Shown: positions 51,008 to 60,040 of the stretch, piece after piece | How positions within the stretch are numbered: the first letter of the stretch is position 1 | How the letters are laid out: each line of letters opens with the position of its first letter | Notes under the pieces: generated by a model | What the model was told of the DNA's origin: nothing | The model's input: the letters and a program-made list of their open reading frames with translations, nothing else | The model's database searches: none | Source: Paractinoplanes durhamensis | Lineage (GTDB): Bacteria; Actinomycetota; Actinomycetes; Mycobacteriales; Micromonosporaceae | Direction: 5' to 3' | Length of the DNA: 64,000 bases | NCBI RefSeq assembly: GCF_016862175.1 | Contig: NZ_BOML01000038.1 | Span: 1-64,000 of the forward strand | Translations under genes and position numbers: made by a program

Positions 51008-52125
51008 GCAACCTCCTCGGTCTTGGTTACACCCGTGAACCAACGACCTTTGTAGCCGCAGATATTGAAGCCGGACGCGTCACCGACGTAGGTGGTCGTG
51101 ACACCCGAACTCCAGGTCTGGGTCAGTTTCAAGTTTCCGCTGGTGCTGTTACCGATTCCGAACGATCCGTTGAAGGTGGAGGTCTTCTCCTTCGCGACGC
51201 TGATTTCGGTGTTCGCTCCGAAGGAGTTAAAGTTATTGTGGGAGCAGGAGAATGGTGTCCACAGGCGACGGTTGAAGTTTCCGGTGAAACCCTTCGGCCG
51301 GTACTCGGTGTAGCCCGACCACCATTTCACGCCCGTGCGCTGGTTCTGGCACCAGACGTCGTACAGGTTGAAGCCGTAGCTGATCCACCACTCCGCCCTA
51401 CCGTGCTTGGCCATCGTGGCCCTGATAGTGGCGGTGGTGGTGGCACCCTTGGCCATGCCGAGTGTCGTGACCAGGCTCCCGGACCGGTTAGTGACACCGA
51501 TTTCGAGGCTGGTGTTCTTGGATGTCTTGTACTCGAAGGCCGCGGCGGTGTGGGCGCCGGTATTCTGATCCGCCAGGGCGACGTTACGTCCGATGACGTC
51601 CCTGCTTTTCTTCAGCATCCAATGGTTTCCGCCGCACCACACATCCGGGTCGAAGGTCTTGCCGGATGCCGAAACCTGCGCATTGTTCGCGGCCACTTCG
51701 GCGCTGTATGCGGGCCGGTCGGTCCGGGCCGGCTCCGGTGCGTCGACCGGTCCTCCCATGGCGCAGATCTGCCCGGGCGGGCAGTCACTGCCGTTCTCGA
51801 CCGTGACGGTCGGCAGCACGACCTCCGGGTCCACCTGGGCGGCGACGAGGTCGAAGAAGGCAAGACCGTCCGAGCCCACCGCGAAAGCTGACAGTGATGG
51901 TGTCCGATAGGCGACGGTCTTGGCAGATGGCTGCGGCGAACGTGTCGGGCGTTGAGCCATTCCGGGGCAGCGGACCGGTTGCCGGTTGTAGCGGGGCGGG
52001 TGTCCGGAAGGTCCCAGACGCGCCGGAGGTGCGACATCGCGGGGATCCACCGGGCGTAAGGGGACCTCGATCGGGCGATCGCGGAACTCGAAATCGTCGT
52101 CGACCTCGACCGCCAGGTCGGCCAT
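51004..52125 (-). CDS. Hypothetical Trp/Cys-rich beta protein
   Basis: 373 residues from the ATG at 52125; an in-frame TTG at 52170 is possible. The first about 130 residues are acidic and Pro-rich with a Cys pair (CPPGQICAMGG). The remainder is rich in Gly, Thr, Asn, Trp and Cys (DVWCGGNHWMLKKSRD, EWWISYGFNLYDVWCQNQRT, LWTPFSCSHNNFNSFGANTE), with alternating patterns like a secreted beta-sheet protein. No standard signal peptide is visible, which is odd for such a composition. It is coupled by GTGA overlap to the membrane protein gene. It may be an exported binding or pore-forming protein, but this is unproven. Confidence 0.5.
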   Translation of the reverse strand: MADLAVEVDDDFEFRDRPIEVPLRPVDPRDVAPPARLGPSGHPPRYNRQPVRCPGMAQRPTRSPQPSAKTVAYRTPSLSAFAVGSDGLAFFDLVAAQVDPEVVLPTVTVENGSDCPPGQICAMGGPVDAPEPARTDRPAYSAEVAANNAQVSASGKTFDPDVWCGGNHWMLKKSRDVIGRNVALADQNTGAHTAAAFEYKTSKNTSLEIGVTNRSGSLVTTLGMAKGATTTATIRATMAKHGRAEWWISYGFNLYDVWCQNQRTGVKWWSGYTEYRPKGFTGNFNRRLWTPFSCSHNNFNSFGANTEISVAKEKTSTFNGSFGIGNSTSGNLKLTQTWSSGVTTTYVGDASGFNICGYKGRWFTGVTKTEEVA

Positions 52126-52227
52126 CCGGACCTGGTATCCGACACCGCCACGCTCGAGCAGGTACGCCAAGAGCGAGCCGCCCCACGCCAGTCTGGCTAG
52201 AAAGGGATCAGATCAGCGAAGGATCCG

Positions 52228-55200
52228 TCAACGGATGCCTTTGCCGGATTGATTCAGAGCGGAAGGTCGGCGTGGGTGCTGCTGGTCGGCGATGAGCTGG
52301 TCGGCGAGAGCGATGGTGTCGTCGCCTGGTTCTGCATCGATCTCGGCGAGAGCCTGTTCGAGCGTGCGGCGCAGGGTGCGGATGGTGTCGAGGTGGCCGA
52401 GGGCGGCGCGGGCGCGCATGGCTTGCTGATAGAGGTGTTCGCTGTACGGGCTGTGCGCGATGGCAGCATCCAGGACGTGCACCTGCGCGGCGGGGTCGCC
52501 GGTGAGGGCGTCGACCAGGGCTAGGTAGGCGTCCAGGGCCTGTTGCCGGATGGCCTCGCGATACGGCTCGACCCATTCGTAGTCAGCGCCGTCGGCGAGC
52601 GTGCCTCGATAGAACTCGACCGCCCGGCGCAACGCGTCGATGCGCTGACGCGGGCCGTCGGCCTGGTCGGCTTCGCGGATCGCGGCGCGCATTCTCCACA
52701 GGTCGATACCGACGGCGTCGGGGTTGAGCGCGTATCGCCGGTGGGGGTGGGTGAGGTAGGTAGCGGGACCGCCGATGCGACGCATGACGCCTCGCAGGTC
52801 GGAGACGTAGGTGTAGAGCCGCTCGGGGGCTTTGCTGGCCGGGGCGTCAGGTAGCAGGTCGTCGAGGATGGCCTCGGCGGTGGCGCTGCCGTCGTGGACG
52901 GCGAGATAGACGAGCAGTTCGAGGGCTTTCTTGCGGGGCAGCCGGTCGGGGTTGGTGGCGACGATCCTGGCTTCGCCGAGAACGGTCACCTCCACATGTC
53001 CTGCGGCCCGAGCGCCGCCAGGGTCGGCTGGTACCGGCGGATTTTCGCTGGTGAAGGTGGTCTCAGGGTCTGAGCAGTGCAGGGCCTCATCGATCTCTGC
53101 ATGGCAAAGACCGACGGTGCCCTCGCTTATTGCCGCGACCGGCGCGGACTGGCCGGTCTCGGATTCCGCTGCACCGGGCGCATCCGTCTCGGGCGCGGCC
53201 GCGGGGGAGCCGAGGGCGGCCATGCCGGGGGCGGTGAGCTGCCACAGGGTCTGGCCGGTGTCCGCACGAAGGGTCTCGGCGTGGCCATCGTGCTCACAGC
53301 CGACGAGTTTCGCGGTGGCGGTCGGGTAGGGCATGTCGAGGTGGGCGGCGATGGTGGCGGCGGTGACGGCACCGAGCTCGGCCAGCGCGGCCAGGACCCG
53401 GCCTGCGTCGTCCGGCGGAAGGACCGGCTCGGGGGCGTCCGGCGCCGCGGTCGCCGGGTCGGGTCCGGTCTGATGCGGCGGCGGTTCGACCGGCGGTGGG
53501 GGTTGCGGCATTCCGGTGTGGGCTTCGGCCAGCGTGGTGATCACGGCGACGGTTTCGGTCGGGGTGATCACGGCGAGCCGGCCGACGTCGACGAGCTGCT
53601 GGCCGTGGCGTCCGTTGTCCGCGGATGTGGTGTGGCCGTCGCTGTCCACGACGATGGTGTCGCCGGCCGGCCACACGCCGAGCAGAACGCCGTGGATGTC
53701 GAGGCGTTGGCCCTGGGCGAGCAGCGCGGCGATCCGGGCACGTTCGTGGCTGCCAGCGGCGTCGGCGAGCAGCAGGATCGGTGGGGTGGGCTCTTCGTGG
53801 GGGTCGGCGACGCGCATCGCGGCGACGGTGTCGACCTCATGGTCGTAGACCAGGCGGCTGCGCTGCAGGACGTGACGTTCCAGGAGGGCGAGAGCTGCGG
53901 CGAGGTCGTCGGTGACGATCAAGCGACTGGTCTTGGGCAGCGTGACCGCCGCGGCGCCGAGCAGCGTCGCCGCTGTGCTGCTGGGCAGCACAACGTGGCC
54001 GGGCGGTGCTTGCGGGTCGTTGTCGGCGAGCGCAGCGGCCAGGAAGCCACGGGCGGCGGCCTCGGCGCCGGGGCCGGTCAGGCCGAGCCCGGATGACGGC
54101 CAGGCGGCCGCTGCCGGGTTCGTCAACGCCGGTACCACGGGCCGGGCCTCGAGTTCGGCCTCGCACTGCGGGTCGCCTTCAAGGGACGGCTCTGTGGTTG
54201 CTTCGTTCTCCCCGGCCTGGGTTGCGGTGGTAGCCGTGGGTTCGGGGCGGTCATGCAGGCGGCGCCGGATCTCGGTGACCACCGCGGGCATGGGCGTCAG
54301 GCCCGGGTCGCTCAAGCGCAGGTCGGGGGAGAGCGGGCGGGGGGTGTAGCGGCGGCGCCGGTGTGCCCAGACCAGCGCGACGGCGGCGGTGACGGCGGCA
54401 GCGAGCCCGAGGTCCAGCCAGCTGCCGCCGGTCAGCGACACTCCGGTCGGCGCGGCGCGGCTGTGTTCGGCTTGCGGCTGTGGCCCGGCCACCTCACCGG
54501 GCGACACCGATGTCGGACCGGGTGGGCTGTCGGGTGCCGATGTTTCGAGGACGCCGTCGTGGCCGTCTGCCGTCGGCTGGTCGGGGCCCGGTGTCGCCGA
54601 CGTCGGGGTGTGGGCCGTGGTGCTGGTCTCCGTTGCTCCGCTGGTCGTGGTTGTGGGCGGCTCGGCGGGTGTCGAGGTTGCGGGCGCCCCTGCCGAACTG
54701 GGGGTGACTGGGGGATGCGTCGGGTCGGCTGTTGCCGGCGCGGTGGGCGGCTGGTGCGGGTCCGCGGTAGTGGGTGGATTCCGGGGTGCGGGGTCTTCCG
54801 GAGGGTGCTGTCCGGGGCTGGGCGCGGTGACGGCGTCGGCGGGCAGGGTCAGCACCCAGCCGCATTCGATGTGGTCGCCGCCGTGCATCCGATCGGCCGG
54901 GAAGCGGCCGTAGTTGATCCGGTAGATCTGTGTCCAGCGGCGCGGGTCGCCGAGCCGGTCGGCGGCGATGTCCCACAGCGTGTCGCCGGCGCGAACCGTG
55001 ACAGTCGGCGCGACACGACGGACCCGGTGCACACCGTCCCCGGCGGGGGACGGCCGGCCCGCCGGGTCGGCGTTGGCGGTGTGCTGATGCTGCGGGTCGG
55101 CCGTGTCGATCCCGACTGCGGCGGCTGCGTGGGCGGGGAGTACACCGGCGGCGGTGGTGGCCGCGGCGGCGCCGAGCACGGTGGCCGCGAGGCCCTGGAC

Positions 55201-55494
55201 CGGGCCGGGCAGGTAGGCGACCAGCCGCGCCCATCTCCAGCGCCGGATCCGCACCCACACGACAAGCAGGACCAGCAAGGCGGTGAGCGCCCAGACCAGC
55301 CACGCGAAAGACCGGGCGGTCGCCGGCATGTACTGCGGGCGTATCGGGTCCTGCAGCCAGGTCTGCACCTGCGCGGCCGACGGCAGCCGGTGCGGCAGCG
55401 GACTACCGCCGACCGCCACCAGCAGCAGCGGTGTTGCGGCCAGCAACGCCACCGCCGTCACCGTCGCCCGGACTGCCGCGATCATGCGGATCAT
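52228..55494 (-). CDS. Membrane LysM-wHTH-BTAD regulatory protein
   Basis: 1088 residues. Two or three N-terminal membrane segments (AVALLAATPLLLVAVGG; FAWLVWALTALLVLLVVWV; then a Gly/Ala-rich one) lead to a LysM domain at about residues 165-220 (TVRAGDTLWDIAADRLGDP). A long Pro/Thr linker and another membrane segment (WLDLGLAAAVTAAVALVWA) follow, then a cytoplasmic part. The latter ends in a winged helix near 710-770 (VLAALAELGAVTAATIAAHL) and a C-terminal BTAD domain (HVEVTVLGEARIVATNPDRL, RLYTYVSDLRGVMRRIGGP). LysM may bind peptidoglycan outside and the BTAD part signal inside. The ATG at 55494 follows AAGGGGG. Divergent from the Hsp70-like gene across a repeat array. Confidence 0.78.
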   Translation of the reverse strand: MIRMIAAVRATVTAVALLAATPLLLVAVGGSPLPHRLPSAAQVQTWLQDPIRPQYMPATARSFAWLVWALTALLVLLVVWVRIRRWRWARLVAYLPGPVQGLAATVLGAAAATTAAGVLPAHAAAAVGIDTADPQHQHTANADPAGRPSPAGDGVHRVRRVAPTVTVRAGDTLWDIAADRLGDPRRWTQIYRINYGRFPADRMHGGDHIECGWVLTLPADAVTAPSPGQHPPEDPAPRNPPTTADPHQPPTAPATADPTHPPVTPSSAGAPATSTPAEPPTTTTSGATETSTTAHTPTSATPGPDQPTADGHDGVLETSAPDSPPGPTSVSPGEVAGPQPQAEHSRAAPTGVSLTGGSWLDLGLAAAVTAAVALVWAHRRRRYTPRPLSPDLRLSDPGLTPMPAVVTEIRRRLHDRPEPTATTATQAGENEATTEPSLEGDPQCEAELEARPVVPALTNPAAAAWPSSGLGLTGPGAEAAARGFLAAALADNDPQAPPGHVVLPSSTAATLLGAAAVTLPKTSRLIVTDDLAAALALLERHVLQRSRLVYDHEVDTVAAMRVADPHEEPTPPILLLADAAGSHERARIAALLAQGQRLDIHGVLLGVWPAGDTIVVDSDGHTTSADNGRHGQQLVDVGRLAVITPTETVAVITTLAEAHTGMPQPPPPVEPPPHQTGPDPATAAPDAPEPVLPPDDAGRVLAALAELGAVTAATIAAHLDMPYPTATAKLVGCEHDGHAETLRADTGQTLWQLTAPGMAALGSPAAAPETDAPGAAESETGQSAPVAAISEGTVGLCHAEIDEALHCSDPETTFTSENPPVPADPGGARAAGHVEVTVLGEARIVATNPDRLPRKKALELLVYLAVHDGSATAEAILDDLLPDAPASKAPERLYTYVSDLRGVMRRIGGPATYLTHPHRRYALNPDAVGIDLWRMRAAIREADQADGPRQRIDALRRAVEFYRGTLADGADYEWVEPYREAIRQQALDAYLALVDALTGDPAAQVHVLDAAIAHSPYSEHLYQQAMRARAALGHLDTIRTLRRTLEQALAEIDAEPGDDTIALADQLIADQQHPRRPSALNQSGKGIR

Positions 55495-55620
55495 CCCCGC
55501 ACCCCCTTGTCCCGCACCACTGGTCGCGTCCTGATCCGCCACGGCCGGCAGAGCCGGACCACGAGAGAAAGGCGGTGTGGCGAGGCTAGGCACGGCGGAA
55601 CCCGGATGGCGGTCTGCGGC

Positions 55621-55658
55621 GACTCACAGTCGTTCACAACGACTCACACAGACTCACA
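55621..55658. repeat. Four TCACA repeats at exact 10-bp spacing
   Basis: TCACA begins at 55624, 55634, 55644 and 55654; three copies extend to GACTCACA (55621, 55641, 55651). The spacing is one helical turn, so the sites face the same side of DNA. They lie between the divergent LysM-BTAD and Hsp70-like genes. BTAD-type SARP activators are known to bind direct repeats at near-helical spacing, so this is a plausible shared operator. Confidence 0.6.
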
Positions 55659-55885
55659 ACCGCAGGTCAGCGCCCGGCACCGATCCGGCTGCCGGACACG
55701 GAGGCGCCGATGCCGCACCCCACCGGTCCCTTCCTCGGGTGCCCGCCGCGGCCGGCGCACCGCGGCGGGGCACCGTGACGCGCCGCGTCGAAGGGGCTGC
55801 AGCGGACCGTGATCGGGCCGCTGCAGCCGCAGTGACCGACGCGTTGGCGAGGCTCCAAATTAGATTTACTGTGGGCGTATGTGGA

Positions 55886-57769
55886 GTGACTGATCGTCGA
55901 TCTTCTGCTTCACTTGCTGGCGTGCATTCACGGCTGGCGATCGACTGCGGCGCCGCCACGGTCCGGGCGGTCCTGGTCACGCCGACCGATGTGGCGGTGC
56001 TGACGCTCGACGGCTGCGACCGAATGTCGACCGCCGTCCACGTCGGTGACGCCGGGATGGTGGCTGGCGCAGCGGCATGGCAGCGGGCCACGACCGAACC
56101 GGACGGGTTCGTGCTCTCGCCGCTGAGGGCAGGCACCGGAAAGGTGACCGTAGGCGGTAGTGAGGTCGAGGTGGTGGACCTGGTCGCTGTGACCTTGCGG
56201 CACGTCGCGGCCGTGGCGCAGCAGGTCGCCGGCCTGCCGGTGGACGAGGTGTGCCTGGTCGTCCCGGCCGGGTGGGGCCCACGCCGCCGGACCTGGCTGC
56301 GCCACGCCGCGCGCACCGCGGGTCTGCCCGTGTCCCGCCTGATCGCGGCACCGATCGCCGCCCTGGACCGGCTCGACCCGGACAGCGGCGCCAAAGGCCT
56401 GCAGGCCGGCCCGGTGATGCTGGTCGTGGACGTGGGCGCCGGCTGCGAGACGACGCTCGTGCAGCGTGGCCCGGCCGGTGGTGAGGTGCTGGCTACCCTC
56501 GCCGACCCGGACGCCGGCGGAGATCGCTTGGACGCGGTCCTGCTCGAGACCTGGACCGGTACAAGCCTGGACGACCTGCCCGCCGACAGCCGGTGGCCGA
56601 CCCTGGCGAACGTACGCGCCGCCCGCCTTGCTCTGTCCGAGCAGCCTGCCGTGTCGATGCCGATGCCCGATGGCCCGCCGCTGGTGGTCAACTACGCCGC
56701 GGTCGCCGACGCCTCCCGGCCGGTCCTTGAACATGCCGGCGAGCTGGCCGCGCAGGTCCTCGAGGCCGCCGACCTCACCCTGGATCAGGTCGGCGGCGTG
56801 TTCCTGATCGGCGGCACGGCCGCCGTGCCCGCCGCCGCGGACATGATCGGCGTGAAGCTCGGTGCCACCCCGCAGCTGATGGCCACACCACACCTGAGCG
56901 CGGTACTCGGCGCCGCCGGCGCCGACCCGACCCGCACCGCCGCGACCGGCGACAACACGCAGTGGGAACTGCCGCCGCTGCGGCGCCTGTTCACCCTTGC
57001 CCTGCCCGGCCTCGTCTCGCTGGCGCTGTACGCCCACTTCGTCCTGGCCGCCACCTTCAACAACGGCACCCCGACCCGGCCCGGACCCGGCTACTACGTG
57101 CAGGCCAGCTGGGGCGAACTCACCCTCGCCGCCCTGCTCGCCGCGATCTGTTTCCTGCAGGCCGCGTCCCTGATCGCCACCCTGCTCGACCGGCACACCC
57201 CCGACCGCCCGGGACAGCCGCGGGGGCGGATCACCGCCGGGATCGGGCTCGCGATCGCCGCCGGCCTCGCCACCGACGCCCTGTACGCGGTCACCGCCGC
57301 CCTGTTCTTCAACCATCCGATGACCGACCTGCTGGGCTGGGCGATCCTGCCGGTCCTGCCCGTCGCCGCGACCGCAGCCGTGGTCGCCGTCCTCGCCTGG
57401 CGCCGCCGCAGCCCACCGGCCGGCGGCTGGGACGGCTTGCTCACCTTCCCCGCCAGCTCCATCATCACTGCCGCAGTCGGGATCCTCGCCGTCAGCCTGT
57501 GGTGGCACGGCGGCCTGCCCTGGTGGCTCAACGACTGGACCACCAGCCTCGGCCTCGCCGGTGGCCTGCTCATCGCCGTAGCCGTCGCCTGCACCCTGAC
57601 CCGGCACCCCGCCGCCCGCCTCGCCCTGACCCTGGGCCTCGGCTTCTTCACCACGATCATCTCCCGGGCCGGACCCGACATCCTCGCGGTCATCTACGCC
57701 ACCGCCGTCACCTGCTGGTGGGCCTGGCACGCCTGGACGCTGATCCGCACCCCACCACCGCGCCACTGA
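55886..57769 (+). CDS. Hsp70-like ATPase fused to a membrane domain
   Basis: 627 residues from GTG 55886. The N-terminal half is an actin-fold Hsp70-like ATPase: LAIDCGAATVRAVLV (phosphate 1) near residue 17, LVVDVGAGCETTLVQRG (phosphate 2) near 180, and GGVFLIGGTAAVPAAADMI (adenosine motif) near 303. The substrate-binding half is replaced, from about residue 365, by about seven membrane segments (for example LAALLAAICFLQAASLIATL, LGWAILPVLPVAATAAVVAV). It may sense or gate something at the membrane. An AT-rich TAGATT about 20 bases upstream could be a -10, giving a leaderless mRNA; GTG 55871 and 55922 are alternative starts. Followed by a BTAD gene 17 bases later. Confidence 0.75.
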   Translation: MTDRRSSASLAGVHSRLAIDCGAATVRAVLVTPTDVAVLTLDGCDRMSTAVHVGDAGMVAGAAAWQRATTEPDGFVLSPLRAGTGKVTVGGSEVEVVDLVAVTLRHVAAVAQQVAGLPVDEVCLVVPAGWGPRRRTWLRHAARTAGLPVSRLIAAPIAALDRLDPDSGAKGLQAGPVMLVVDVGAGCETTLVQRGPAGGEVLATLADPDAGGDRLDAVLLETWTGTSLDDLPADSRWPTLANVRAARLALSEQPAVSMPMPDGPPLVVNYAAVADASRPVLEHAGELAAQVLEAADLTLDQVGGVFLIGGTAAVPAAADMIGVKLGATPQLMATPHLSAVLGAAGADPTRTAATGDNTQWELPPLRRLFTLALPGLVSLALYAHFVLAATFNNGTPTRPGPGYYVQASWGELTLAALLAAICFLQAASLIATLLDRHTPDRPGQPRGRITAGIGLAIAAGLATDALYAVTAALFFNHPMTDLLGWAILPVLPVAATAAVVAVLAWRRRSPPAGGWDGLLTFPASSIITAAVGILAVSLWWHGGLPWWLNDWTTSLGLAGGLLIAVAVACTLTRHPAARLALTLGLGFFTTIISRAGPDILAVIYATAVTCWWAWHAWTLIRTPPPRH

Positions 57770-57786
57770 CACGGGGGCACGGTGCC

Positions 57787-59619
57787 ATGCGCTGGATGAA
57801 CCGCCTCGCCACCACCACGATCCTGCTCGCCGTCATCGCCGGACCACCCCTGCTCGCCGCCGTCTGGCTCCAGCACCATCCCTGGCAGACACCCACCCGC
57901 ACCCAGATCCAGACGTGGACCGAACAGCCACTGACCGCCGCCACGATCATCGCCGGATGCGTCACCGCAGCCGGGCTCGGCTGGCTGGCGCTGGTCGCCT
58001 ACCTCGCCCACCGCGCCGCCGCCGACCTGCGCCGCCGCGTGCGGCACACACGCCTGCTGGCCCTACCCACGCCGGCGCAGATGACCGCCAGTTCCATGGC
58101 CGGCGTCGCCGCACTGACCCTGCCTGCCGTCACCGCCGACCACCCCGTGCCGGCAGTCGCTGCCACCAGCACACCTTCACCCACCAGCGAAGGCACAACT
58201 CTCACCGACGCGGATGAGCTCTCCAATGCGCAACCTGCCGGGTTCGCGCTCCCCGGCGGCGGCTGGATCCCGTACCGCACCGCGGCCGCGGTCGCCGCGC
58301 TGAGCGCCGCAACATGGCTGTACCACCGCCGCCACTACCGCCCCGGCCCGGAGCTCCGCGACCACCGCAACGACACCGACCTACAGCCGCAGACCAGTAC
58401 CGTCCACACCATCACCACCGCCCTCACCGAAACCCGGCACACCGACGACCAGCCGACATCGCTGCTTCCGGAGCAACTGCCCGGCGGGATCCTGCAACTG
58501 TCAGGGCCCGGAGCGCGAGCAGCCGCCCGAGGCATCTTGGTCACCGCCGCACTGCACACCGCCACCGGCGGCGACCACCTCGCCGTTGCCGTGCGAACCG
58601 ACGACCTGAAGATCCTGCTTCCCGGCCACAGCGTCGCGGACCTCGCCTCCCTCAGGATCCGCGCCACCGACGCGCCACTCCCCACCCCCGTGGCCTCGGA
58701 CAGCGGCGCCGCCGCTGTGACCGTCATCCGGCTCGACGAAGACCCCACTGCCGCACATCACTGGTACGTCGCCGCCGACGGCACAGCCACCAGCCGCGAC
58801 CTCACCGAACCGCTACGGATCTGCTGCCTCGACTCGCAAGCCACCACCGACCTGCTCAACCTCGCCCAGCACCGACTGCCGGCCAACCCGCAACCCGGTC
58901 CCGATCCCGGTCCCGCCGTGGCATCCACGCGAGATCAGGCCTCCACCGCCGGGCAGCTGACCCTGCTCGGCGGCTGCGACCTGACCGCGGCCGGCCGGCC
59001 GGTCCACATGCGCCGCACCGCGGGCCTGCAGATCCTGGCCTACCTCGCCGTCCACCCCGACGGCGTCACTCGCACCCGCCTCACCCAGGCGATCTGGCCG
59101 CACCTACCGGCGAGCACGATCAGCCAGCGCTTCCACACCACCCTCGCCGACCTGCGTAAACAACTACGCCCGCTCCTCGGCGACGACCCGATCGCCCGCC
59201 ATGACGACCGCTACCTGCTCAACACCCGCGTCATCAGCGCCGACCTGCAACGGTGGCGAACCGCCGAACACACCGCCATCCAGGCCCTCGACCCCGCCGC
59301 CCGACTCGACGCCTGCCGCGGCCTGATCAACCTCTACGGGGGAGAACTCGCGGCCGGCTGGTCCTGGTCCTGGCTCATCCCCGTGCGGGAACAGATCCGC
59401 CGCAGCGTCATCGACGCCCACACCTTGCTGGCACGACACACCACACCCGGCGAAGCCCTCACCCTGCTGCAGCACGCGATCACCGTCGACCCCGACAACG
59501 AGTCGCTGTATCGCGACGCCGCCGACCTGCTACTGGCCGCAGGAGATCGTGCCGGTGCCGCGTACCTGATGGAACGTTTCCGCCACCAACCGGCCGAGGG
59601 GCCTGGCGCCCGATCGTGA
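57787..59619 (+). CDS. Membrane-anchored BTAD protein (second copy)
   Basis: 610 residues. Four hydrophobic segments lie in the first 180 residues (TTTILLAVIAGPPLLAAVWL; ATIIAGCVTAAGLGWLALVA; SSMAGVAALTLPAVTA; AAAVAALSAATWLYH). A cytoplasmic linker domain and a C-terminal BTAD unit from about residue 388 follow (GQLTLLGGCDLTAAGRPVHM, ISQRFHTTLADLRKQLRPLL, then helical repeats with EALTLLQHAITVDPDNESLY). It is a shorter relative of the LysM protein, lacking LysM and the winged helix. It follows the Hsp70-membrane gene in the same operon, so the two membrane BTAD proteins and the Hsp70-like protein probably form one signalling system. GGGGG precedes the ATG. Confidence 0.78.
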   Translation: MRWMNRLATTTILLAVIAGPPLLAAVWLQHHPWQTPTRTQIQTWTEQPLTAATIIAGCVTAAGLGWLALVAYLAHRAAADLRRRVRHTRLLALPTPAQMTASSMAGVAALTLPAVTADHPVPAVAATSTPSPTSEGTTLTDADELSNAQPAGFALPGGGWIPYRTAAAVAALSAATWLYHRRHYRPGPELRDHRNDTDLQPQTSTVHTITTALTETRHTDDQPTSLLPEQLPGGILQLSGPGARAAARGILVTAALHTATGGDHLAVAVRTDDLKILLPGHSVADLASLRIRATDAPLPTPVASDSGAAAVTVIRLDEDPTAAHHWYVAADGTATSRDLTEPLRICCLDSQATTDLLNLAQHRLPANPQPGPDPGPAVASTRDQASTAGQLTLLGGCDLTAAGRPVHMRRTAGLQILAYLAVHPDGVTRTRLTQAIWPHLPASTISQRFHTTLADLRKQLRPLLGDDPIARHDDRYLLNTRVISADLQRWRTAEHTAIQALDPAARLDACRGLINLYGGELAAGWSWSWLIPVREQIRRSVIDAHTLLARHTTPGEALTLLQHAITVDPDNESLYRDAADLLLAAGDRAGAAYLMERFRHQPAEGPGARS

Positions 59620-59711
59620 TCCGCCCTCAGGCCAGTGCACACAACCGACGGCTTCGGCCGTGCCGGAATCGACACAATGGTCAACCCACCCGACGTCGCG
59701 TGAGGACCACC
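59620..59711. other. Short spacer
   Basis: This lies after the BTAD gene. No gene, hairpin or repeat is seen before the interrupted small frame at 59712. Confidence 0.3.
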
Positions 59712-59936
59712 ATGATCCAAACGATCATCGCCTACGGCTACGACCTCGGCGGACCAGGAAACTGGCGCTTCACCGGCTTCGACCCCGGTGTCCCGCTGCG
59801 CACACCCTGGTAGCACGAGACGAACCCGACCCACGACTTCACCGAACGTGCTCTCACCGCGATCCTCACCAACATTCACGGCAAACCCGCCGACCAGGAG
59901 CTCGGTATGCCGGCCTTGCCCACCGTCCGAAACTGA
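59712..59936 (+). pseudogene. Small gene interrupted by an in-frame TAG
   Basis: TGAGGACCACC precedes an ATG that opens MIQTIIAYGYDLGGPGNWRF, then TGFDPGVPLRTPW and a TAG at 59811. Beyond the TAG the same frame stays open for 40 codons (HETNPTHDFTERALTAILTN...) to a TGA at 59934. The combined 74-codon product resembles small actinobacterial proteins starting 'AYGYDLGGP'. It is most simply a nonsense mutation. Confidence 0.5.
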
Positions 59937-60040
59937 CGCTCAGGTCCCGCGGGAGGTCTGTGCCGACCTCGGGACGCTCAGCCGCGCAACTGCCCCATTG
60001 ACGACACAGCCAAGTCACCTCATGAAGCAGCACGCTCAAC

